From the NCBI GenBank assembly GCA_030745955.1, contig JASLNQ010000151.1, forward strand, positions 1 to 5,819: a stretch of 5,819 bases of DNA, written 5' to 3'. Source of the DNA: Dehalococcoidia bacterium (GTDB lineage Bacteria > Chloroflexota > Dehalococcoidia > UBA1151 > UBA1328). Below the pieces are notes generated by a model, which saw nothing but the letters and a program-made list of their open reading frames with translations, was not told where the DNA came from and ran no database searches. This document shows, piece after piece, positions 1 to 5,210 of the stretch. A program made the translations under genes and the position numbers. Numbering within the stretch: position 1 is the stretch's first letter; every line of letters starts with the position of its first letter.

Positions 1-779
1 AGGTTGTCGAGGGCGGTTTCAAGTTCAGCCATCGTCATGTTGCCCATGAACACGGGATCGGTGAATAAGAACCAATCGAACGTGCCGGGGAGCCCCGCGT
101 TCGCTTCGGCAACCGCGGTGAACATGGAATCGTAGGTCGGGAACATGATCAGCGGCTGCTCACGCCCGTCCACAGCAGGGGCAAGGAATATATCGCCAAA
201 TCCCATCCAGAAAACCTCGTCTGGATCGTTCCTCTGGAAGGTCCCGGTAACCAGTGCCCTGACGAGCCCGGCGCCGCGTTCGATCGGTTGCGAGTCGATC
301 ACGTCTCCGATTTTGATCTGGAGGAGTTCAGCGCGTTCGTGATAGACCGCGACCTCGATAACTGGTACGCCATCGACTATTGTCGTGGCTTCGGTCGGTG
401 CCTGGCCGGTCACGTACCCAACGTGGTTGTCGATGCGCTCGATGTACTGGAACCTGCTCTGGGACGCCAGTTCATCGGTCCGCATCGGGCCACCGAGCCA
501 GCCCCACCAGTTCAGCCGGCTCTTGGCGAGGCGCACCGAGCCGGTTACCAGTTCTCCGAAGTGGGTGTCGCTGGCCGAGAACACCGCCTCGTCGGTGCGC
601 AGGTGGTCTTTGGCGGTCAACGGGGTCCAGGAGGTGGTGACGTGGACATTTGTGTTGATCGGGCCAACGTCTTCAACGGCCGCGCGCATCGAGACGATTT
701 CGAGCGACCGCCCGTATTGCGGAATGCCGGCGGCGATTGCTGTGGCAAAGGGCGCCCCGACCATCAGCCCGACAATCAT
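1..779 (-). CDS. ABC transporter permease, FtsX/MacB-like (N-terminal part; runs off the left edge)
   Basis: The minus strand is open from 779 to the left edge, giving 259 residues with no stop. This was translated directly. The first 19 or so residues form a hydrophobic membrane segment (MIVGLMVGAPFATAIAAGI). A long polar, presumably extracytoplasmic domain follows. In it, a patch near residues 155-190 (IKIGDVIDS, then TGTFQRNDPDEVFW) resembles the MacB-type periplasmic domain of FtsX-family permeases. Such permeases pair with an ATPase to move lipoproteins, lipids or peptides, or to transmit force to cell-wall enzymes. The C-terminal membrane helices and any ATPase partner lie outside the window, so the substrate is unknown. 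ATG 779 is the only standard start before the in-frame stop at 852-854. It sits immediately before the membrane helix and has no clear ribosome binding site. An unusual CTG at 827 or 821 would add a basic leader (LFGLIKSRAS) that looks like a genuine FtsX N-terminus. Family assignment is moderate; strand and frame are secure. Confidence 0.7.
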   Translation of the reverse strand, partial: MIVGLMVGAPFATAIAAGIPQYGRSLEIVSMRAAVEDVGPINTNVHVTTSWTPLTAKDHLRTDEAVFSASDTHFGELVTGSVRLAKSRLNWWGWLGGPMRTDELASQSRFQYIERIDNHVGYVTGQAPTEATTIVDGVPVIEVAVYHERAELLQIKIGDVIDSQPIERGAGLVRALVTGTFQRNDPDEVFWMGFGDIFLAPAVDGREQPLIMFPTYDSMFTAVAEANAGLPGTFDWFLFTDPVFMGNMTMAELETALDN

Positions 780-850
780 CCAGGGGTCGGTACTGGCTCG
801 ACTCTTTATTAGCCCAAACAGGTTCAGCTCTGTACCCGATCTGATCTGAA

Positions 851-878
851 TTTATTCGAAATGCACCTGAGCCGTAAA
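851..878 (-). promoter_or_regulatory. Candidate sigma-70-like promoter for the permease gene
   Basis: Read on the minus strand, TTTACG (878-873) is followed after 16 bases by AATAAA (856-851), a 4-of-6 match to the -10 consensus. Transcription would begin near 844, just upstream of the possible CTG starts at 827/821 and of ATG 779. It is placed by inspection only and lies in the divergent region shared with the protease gene. Confidence 0.3.
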
Positions 879-957
879 GGAATCTCGGCCACCGGCCAGA
901 AGCAACTCGCACCAACGCTTGATACGCTGGCTAAACGGAATTCGGTTCATTCGGCCC

Positions 958-966
958 TGACATTAT
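958..966 (+). promoter_or_regulatory. Candidate extended -10 element for the HtrA-like protease gene
   Basis: TGA followed by CATTAT (958-966) matches the TGn-TATAAT layout of an extended -10 element, with 4 of 6 core bases. No convincing -35 is seen at the usual distance. Transcription starting about 7 bases downstream would begin at or next to GTG 974. That would explain why this gene has no Shine-Dalgarno sequence, since the mRNA would be leaderless. Inference from a short match. Confidence 0.3.
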
Positions 967-973
967 CACCAAC

Positions 974-2089
974 GTGACCCTTCGTACCCGCCCAAAACTC
1001 ACGATTGTCGTACCGGCACTGTCTGTGCTCGCACTCGTTCTCGCCGGGTGCGTCACGATTGACAAGGAGGGACAGCAGACCGAGGTCGCCGATACGCCGA
1101 CCGCGTCGACCGTGGCTGGAGAAGGGTCGGACCCGGAGGTGACTGCGACGCCGCGAGTGATCGATTCAGGCGGCGGTGGCATTCTTACGACACCCCAGTT
1201 GGTCGAATTCCTGAAACCGTCAATTGTCCAGATCGCGGTGAGCCTGGACCGTGGTCAGAGTGTCGGTACCGGGGTGATACTCGATGATAGCGGGCACATC
1301 CTCACCAACTGGCATGTGGTCGAGGGCGCAAAGACGATCACGGTGGCGTTCGAGGACGGAGATCTCACGGAGGCCGAGTTGTTCAGGCGCGACCCGTTGC
1401 TGGACCTGGCGATCGTGCGGGTCGACCGGGATGACCTGAAACCGGCGATTTTCGGGGATTCCGACTATCTCAGGGTCGGGGAAGATGTGGTGGCGATTGG
1501 TCACGCGCTCGGTCTGGAGGGCGGACCGACGGTCAGCAAGGGCGTTGTGAGTGCACTCGACCGGACGATCCTTGACGATGCGGGAGGGAACCTCAGCGGG
1601 CTGGTTCAGACAGATGCCGCGATCAACTCGGGCAACTCGGGCGGTCCGCTGGTGAATATGTTTGGCGAGGTCGTTGGGATCAACACGGCCAAGATCCAGA
1701 GTGGAGACCGGCTGGGTTTTTCGATCAATATCAACGCTGCCAAGACTGCTGCCTACAACCTGATTGCCCAGGGCCCGATGCCACCGCCGGGATTCCTGGG
1801 CGTTGGCGGGGTCGATGTGACGCGAGCGCTGGCGCGGGCGCTGGGGCTTCCCGTTAGACAGGGGTTCGGGATAACACTGATCGAACCGGGTTCTCCGGCG
1901 GTTGATGCGGGACTCAGGCTGGATGACATCATTGTTCAACTGGACGATGTCGAGATCATTCACGGGCAGGACCTCACCGATTTTCTTCGTGAGCACCCGT
2001 CCGGTAGCGATATCACAGTCAAAGTCGTTCGCGACGCCCGGTTCCTCGTGACACTCGAGGTAACTCTGGTTGAACGACCGGGCCGCTAG
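974..2089 (+). CDS. HtrA/DegP-family serine protease (S1C) with one PDZ domain, predicted lipoprotein
   Basis: This 371-residue protein belongs to the trypsin-like S1C family, which degrades or refolds damaged proteins outside the cytoplasm. The N-terminus has basic residues (R4, R6, K8), a hydrophobic stretch and a lipobox LAGC, so C26 is the likely lipidated, membrane-anchored residue. A low-complexity Thr/Ala/Gly/Pro linker covers roughly residues 27-70. The protease domain follows, with the triad H114 (TNWHVVEG), D144 (LLDLAIVRV) and S222 (NSGNSGGPL). One PDZ domain spans about 275-365 (FLGVGGVDV, then EPGSPAVDAGLRLDDII). It should trap unfolded C-termini or regulate activity. The triad is intact, so an active enzyme is expected. 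GTG 974 was chosen because it gives a proper signal peptide and no in-frame ATG occurs before M229; no Shine-Dalgarno sequence is visible. It is divergent from the permease gene. Many Gram-positive-type HtrA proteins use a transmembrane anchor, so the lipid anchor is a variation. The 309-residue open frame antisense to it is a codon-bias shadow. Confidence 0.93.
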   Translation: MTLRTRPKLTIVVPALSVLALVLAGCVTIDKEGQQTEVADTPTASTVAGEGSDPEVTATPRVIDSGGGGILTTPQLVEFLKPSIVQIAVSLDRGQSVGTGVILDDSGHILTNWHVVEGAKTITVAFEDGDLTEAELFRRDPLLDLAIVRVDRDDLKPAIFGDSDYLRVGEDVVAIGHALGLEGGPTVSKGVVSALDRTILDDAGGNLSGLVQTDAAINSGNSGGPLVNMFGEVVGINTAKIQSGDRLGFSININAAKTAAYNLIAQGPMPPPGFLGVGGVDVTRALARALGLPVRQGFGITLIEPGSPAVDAGLRLDDIIVQLDDVEIIHGQDLTDFLREHPSGSDITVKVVRDARFLVTLEVTLVERPGR

Positions 2090-2094
2090 CCCGG
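2078..2094 (+). terminator. Small GC hairpin over the protease stop codon; weak terminator candidate
   Basis: CCGGGC (2078-2083) and GCCCGG (2089-2094) pair perfectly around a 5-base loop that contains most of the TAG stop codon. No T-run follows, so it is not a standard intrinsic terminator. It may only slow ribosomes or RNA polymerase, or have no role. Confidence 0.2.
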
Positions 2095-2179
2095 GCTGGG
2101 CCTGGTCTGGAACCGTGCCTGGTAACCGCTCTGCTGGCAATTCGTGCAAAATGTGCGAACTTCACAGGCACGTACTCAC

Positions 2180-2183
2180 GAGG
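2180..2183 (+). promoter_or_regulatory. Shine-Dalgarno GAGG that decides the SDR start
   Basis: GAGG lies 8 bases before ATG 2192, a normal spacing. The frame is also open back to a GTG at 2144, but that start has no comparable site. It would add 16 residues (QNVRTSQARTHEDHS-like) before the normal SDR N-terminus, so ATG 2192 is preferred. Confidence 0.6.
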
Positions 2184-2191
2184 ACCACTCA

Positions 2192-3043
2192 ATGACCGGT
2201 CAGGCCAATTCTGAAATAAACCCCAAAACCAGTTCCGAACTCGCTGGAAAAGTGGCGATCGTTACGGGAGCAGGGCGGATGCGCGGGATTGGCCGGGGCA
2301 CGGCGACGGTGCTGGCACGGATGGGCGCACACGTGGTTGTGACCGGTACGGGCCGGAGCCCGGATACGTACCCCGACGATGAGAAAAAGGCCGGATGGCG
2401 CGATATCCAGTCGACTGCCGAGGAGGTTGAGTCGTACGGTGTCCGGTCGTTGGCCCTGGTTGTGAACGTGGCCGACGAGGACGACGTGCAGCGGATGATT
2501 GACGCGACCCTTGCTGAGTTCGGGCGAATCGACATTATCGTGAACAATGCGGCGGCTCCACTCGGTGGTGACCGGGTCGCGGTTCTCGATATGCCGACCG
2601 ACATGTTCAAGAAGGTGATCGACGTGAAGCTACTCGGCACGTTTTACTGTGCGAAGGCCGCGGCTGAGCAGATGGTCAGGCAGGGAGAGGGTGGCCGGAT
2701 CGTCAACCTGTCATCGACGATGGGCAAGAGCGGTCGGGCGAATACGAGCGCGTATAACGCAGCCAACTTCGCGGTCGATGGGTTTACCCAGGCCCTGTCG
2801 AAGGAGCTGGGCGAGCATGCGATAACGGTGAACAGCGTTTGCCCGGGTTTGATCGAGACGGCCCGAATGGACGGGTTGGGGCGCACCGACCGCTGGGACG
2901 CGCGCCTGGCGGAGATTCCGCTGGGGCGTGCCGGCACCGACGAAGAGGTGGGTGAGTTGATCGGCTTTCTGTGCAGCCATCGGGCGGCGTATATCACCGG
3001 TCAGTCGATAAACGTCAATGGCGGCGTGATCACCGAGCGATAG
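2192..3043 (+). CDS. Short-chain dehydrogenase/reductase (SDR), classical type, with catalytic Lys replaced by Asn
   Basis: This 283-residue protein has the size and motif order of classical SDRs, NAD(P)-dependent oxidoreductases acting on alcohols, ketones or acyl substrates. The Rossmann cofactor loop is at 25-36 (TGAGRMRGIGRG), two residues longer than the usual TGxxxGIG. D95 sits at the acidic adenine-pocket position (NVADEDD). The NNAG motif reads NNAA (118-121). S175 and Y188 occupy the catalytic Ser and Tyr positions. The lysine of YxxxK is Asn: YNAAN, N192, codon AAC at 2765-2767. The PG motif is at 218-219 (CPGLIETARM), and the C-terminus YITGQSINVNGGV is typical. The TGTGRSPDTYP and AGWRDI segments resemble a subfamily known from 3-oxoacyl-ACP-reductase-like SDRs, but the substrate cannot be told. 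The frame is uninterrupted, so decay is unlikely. It lies 102 bases after the protease gene and ends directly against the convergent JAMM gene. Family certain; activity uncertain because of N192. Confidence 0.93.
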   Translation: MTGQANSEINPKTSSELAGKVAIVTGAGRMRGIGRGTATVLARMGAHVVVTGTGRSPDTYPDDEKKAGWRDIQSTAEEVESYGVRSLALVVNVADEDDVQRMIDATLAEFGRIDIIVNNAAAPLGGDRVAVLDMPTDMFKKVIDVKLLGTFYCAKAAAEQMVRQGEGGRIVNLSSTMGKSGRANTSAYNAANFAVDGFTQALSKELGEHAITVNSVCPGLIETARMDGLGRTDRWDARLAEIPLGRAGTDEEVGELIGFLCSHRAAYITGQSINVNGGVITER

Positions 3044-3547
3044 CTAGATGTCGAGTCCGCGGAATGCGGCGATCTCTATGAAGTCTCCAGCTTCGTCGTC
3101 CCAGGCGAACTGGCGCGCTTCGACGACACGTTCGGCATCGATCCCAACCACGATCTGCTGCACGGGATAGGCGGGCCCCTCACCCCAGGGGTCACGGGCG
3201 TTGCTGCGGTCGGTCTCCGAGAAATAGGCCCTGCCGTTCGGGTGTGAGTGGTAAATGATCCGGGGGCGGACGTCGCTCTCAAGCGTGTTGACCAGGTCCA
3301 GCAGGTCGCTATCGGAGATCACGAAGGCGGTCTGTGCCGTACGGTCCCTGGCCGTCGGGTGGGTTTCAGGGTCGTAGGCGTTCACTGCTCTTCGCACGCC
3401 GCCGGCTAAGTTCGAATCCTTCTCGCCAGTCAGCCACCCGCAGCATTCGTTCGGGAATGTCTCACGTGCGTGCCGGAATATCTCCTCAAGCGCCGATCGG
3501 GGGACATCGAGCGGTTCCGGGTGTGGTTGTGAATCGTGGGCTGGCAA
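3044..3547 (-). CDS. JAMM/MPN-domain metallopeptidase (Mov34/MPN/PAD-1, M67-like)
   Basis: From TTG 3547 the product is 167 residues, the normal size of a single-domain bacterial JAMM protein. The zinc motif is complete: E34 (FPNECCGWLTG), H100 and H102 (YHSHPNGRAYFSETD), then S110 and D113, which is the HxH-x7-S-x2-D pattern. Bacterial relatives cut isopeptide-like or C-terminal bonds, often trimming ubiquitin-like sulfur carriers (ThiS/MoaD type) next to ThiF/MoeB-type E1 enzymes. No such partner is visible here, so the substrate is open. The open frame continues upstream to 3958, but that part is low-complexity and unlike any protein. TTG 3547 has an AAAGAG stretch about 9 bases upstream and begins about 12 residues before the domain. 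Another TTG at 3652 would give 202 residues but coincides with a candidate -35 element. The stop codon abuts the SDR stop. Family is secure; the exact start is less so. Confidence 0.85.
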   Translation of the reverse strand: MPAHDSQPHPEPLDVPRSALEEIFRHARETFPNECCGWLTGEKDSNLAGGVRRAVNAYDPETHPTARDRTAQTAFVISDSDLLDLVNTLESDVRPRIIYHSHPNGRAYFSETDRSNARDPWGEGPAYPVQQIVVGIDAERVVEARQFAWDDEAGDFIEIAAFRGLDI

Positions 3548-4370
3548 GGCGTATATCTCTTTTTGGGACCCGGGTTTTAGTACGGATTCAGGTCCGAGGG
3601 CTTTATTGGGATCAGATATGAAGTGTATTGTGACGGTGCCCGGTTGCGTCAAACAAGTTGGGCCAGGCGGGTGGGGTGTTTGCCAGGTCTCAGCTCCCGA
3701 GAAAGCGATATAGAAAGGGCATAATCCTGTTGGTGTTTCGATATGCTTCCGGGGTGAGTGCGCTGCATCGCTGCGGGTCGGCTGCGAGGGACTGCAAGCT
3801 ACACCGTACGATGACATAGGCGTGTTCGGTCGCCCGCGGGATATGCGACGATTCATGGGCCGGTGATTTTCGATTGACCGATTGGTTCCGATAGCAGGAC
3901 TGGAGAACGGGCGAATGCCCGGACTGACCAGGAGCTGGATAAGCAAGCGATACCGCAAGCAGCGGCGTGTTCAGCGCGCCGCATTGGCCCGCATCGGCCT
4001 TTCGACTGCCGGGGCACCCATGGTGGGCGAAACGACACTGTGCATCGCTTATATGTGCCCGTGGGCGCATGCCTGCAGCAACGCAACTCCCCGGCCGGCG
4101 CTCGTCGCGCAACGCAATTGCCTCAGGAAGTTCCCGGAAGAACGTCGCCCGCGGTCCGGGTTGTCCGATGTGGCACTCGACAACCTCGCGAAGCGACGAG
4201 AAGAGGGGACGAGGCTCGAACCGGTGACGCTCAGTGTCCTCGATGAGTTCCGCCCGGGCGGTCCTACGCCCTCGTTCGCCCAGAAACGCCCGGCACGCCC
4301 TGTATACGACCTGGGTGTACGCGGGAAGCCGTTCCCCCCGCGGCGGCAATCGCCGGGGTCCGGACGGGCT
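3548..4370. other. Long stretch (about 820 bases) without a confident gene
   Basis: No tRNA, rRNA, insertion sequence or array is seen. Several overlapping open frames exist on both strands, which is expected at this base composition. The most protein-like is on the minus strand at 3690-4349, with a TTG start and in the same frame as the hydrolase upstream. Its first 90 or so residues (for example HRFEPRPLFSSLREVVEC and FFRELPEAIALRDERRPG) show a fairly normal amino-acid mix and GC bias by codon position. The rest is Cys/Ser/Pro-rich and unlike a folded protein. It resembles no family I know and has no ribosome binding site. The plus-strand frame 3882-4376 has a similar third-position bias, so codon use does not settle it. 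A perfect 5-bp hairpin lies at 3908-3921 (CGGGC, loop GAAT, GCCCG). The end near 3650 carries the candidate JAMM promoter. It could be a decayed gene, an untranslated or regulatory stretch, or an unrecognised small gene. Confidence 0.5.
3624..3652 (-). promoter_or_regulatory. Candidate promoter for the JAMM gene
   Basis: On the minus strand, TTGACG (3652-3647) is a 5-of-6 match to a -35 element. It is followed after 17 bases by AATACA (3629-3624), a weak -10. Transcription would start near 3617, leaving about 70 untranslated bases before TTG 3547. This favours the short form of the protein. Inspection only. Confidence 0.3.
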
Positions 4371-5165
4371 TCATAGAGCCCTGCTGTCGGCCAGGAACCC
4401 CCTGAGCACGCCGTGGTATAACTCGGGGTCGACGAGGTCGAGTCCATCGTGGTCGCCACCGGGGATGAGGAGGGTTTGTTTCGGTTTTGCGGCGGCGGCG
4501 TATATCCGCTCTGCGCTCCTGGGTGAAACAGTCGTGTCCGATCCGCCGTGGATGATGAGCTTGGGTACCGGGCTGTTCGCCACGTAGGCTGATGTATCGA
4601 ACTTCGATCTCAAGAGCAGGCCGATTGGAACGTAACGCGTCCATGGCGCCACCTCGTGGGTGACATCCAGGATCGACGAGAGGGTCGCCTCGAGCACCAG
4701 TGCAGCAGGCGTTACGACGCTTGCCAGTTGAGCGGCCACTGCGCCACCCATCGAGCGACCGAACACGACGATTTTCCGGTCCGGGTGCAATTTGCGGGCG
4801 AATGCATACGTGGCTCGGGCGTCGGCGTAAAAGCCCCGTTCGGAGGGAACCCCTTCGCTATGACCGTATCCCCGGTAGTCGATCGCTATTACCGAGGCGC
4901 CGTAGCGCCGGTGAATCTCCTGGTATTGATCGAGCCGGACGCTGATGTTTCCGCCGTTCCCGTGAAAAATCAGCCATACGACGTCCGAACCCCCTGACAT
5001 GTGCCAGCCGTGCAGCTTCACGCCGTCGGATGTGACCGGGAAGATGTCGTCGAACGGGAGTCCGATATGTGCGGGTGTGCCGCGAAACGAGCGTTCGGGT
5101 GCGAACAGGACCTGCCGTTCAAGCCATGAGACCGGCCACAGGATTGGATTGCGAACGCCGGGCAT
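4371..5165 (-). CDS. Alpha/beta hydrolase, BEM46/ABHD13-like
   Basis: This 264-residue protein has the full alpha/beta hydrolase fold signature. The oxyanion motif HGNGGN is at 68-73, followed by DYRGYGHSEG at 96-105. The nucleophile elbow GRSMGG carries S138, the acid is D210 (HGGSDTTVS) and the histidine is H239 (GGDHDG). The pattern of segments (APERSF, GLPFDDIF, DGVKLHGW, then PAALVLEATLSSI) matches the BEM46/ABHD13 group of serine hydrolases, which are mostly uncharacterised esterases or thioesterases, sometimes membrane-bound. The N-terminus (ILWPVSWLERQVLFAPE) is hydrophobic but is not a clear signal peptide. ATG 5165 is the first start in the frame, and the Shine-Dalgarno match before it is weak. 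It lies 45 bases after the CoA-transferase stop on the same strand, so co-transcription is likely. That context hints at ester or acyl-thioester hydrolysis, but this is inference. All catalytic residues are present. Confidence 0.92.
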   Translation of the reverse strand: MPGVRNPILWPVSWLERQVLFAPERSFRGTPAHIGLPFDDIFPVTSDGVKLHGWHMSGGSDVVWLIFHGNGGNISVRLDQYQEIHRRYGASVIAIDYRGYGHSEGVPSERGFYADARATYAFARKLHPDRKIVVFGRSMGGAVAAQLASVVTPAALVLEATLSSILDVTHEVAPWTRYVPIGLLLRSKFDTSAYVANSPVPKLIIHGGSDTTVSPRSAERIYAAAAKPKQTLLIPGGDHDGLDLVDPELYHGVLRGFLADSRAL

Positions 5166-5210
5166 TTGCTCAGACTTCGCCTGGCGGGAGTCCTGGTGAG
5201 AGTTCGGGCG

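Noticed and set aside
288..812. Plus-strand open frame of 174 codons over the permease region
   Set aside because: It is antisense to the minus-strand frame, which is open for the whole 1-779 stretch and encodes a membrane segment plus a permease-like domain. The plus-strand product has no recognisable domain.
673..915. Minus-strand open frame of 80 codons with a start upstream of the permease
   Set aside because: It is in a different frame from the permease and its product is Arg-rich and unlike any protein. No frameshift is needed to explain the permease.
1220..2149. Minus-strand open frame of 309 codons
   Set aside because: It is wholly antisense to the HtrA-like protease, whose triad and PDZ domain are clear. 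Long shadows are expected at this base composition.
3411..3420. TTCGAATCCT, a tRNA T-loop-like string
   Set aside because: It lies inside the JAMM coding region, and no acceptor, D or anticodon stem can be drawn around it.
3548..3958. N-terminal extension of the JAMM protein to 304 residues
   Set aside because: The extra residues are Ser/Pro/Arg-rich with no domain. A TTG at 3547 near the domain and a candidate promoter inside the extension favour the short form.
4213..4222. GGCTCGAACC, a minus-strand tRNA T-loop-like string
   Set aside because: The flanking bases do not form the 5-bp T stem and no cloverleaf fits.
4342..4355. GC hairpin downstream of the hydrolase as a terminator
   Set aside because: The stem is only 4 bp (CGGC-AATC-GCCG) and is followed on the minus strand by a G-rich run, not a T-run.
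4371..4373. Stop-codon read-through joining the hydrolase to the in-frame open frame at 3690-4349
   Set aside because: The hydrolase is already full length with a complete triad, and no read-through signal or downstream domain is recognisable.
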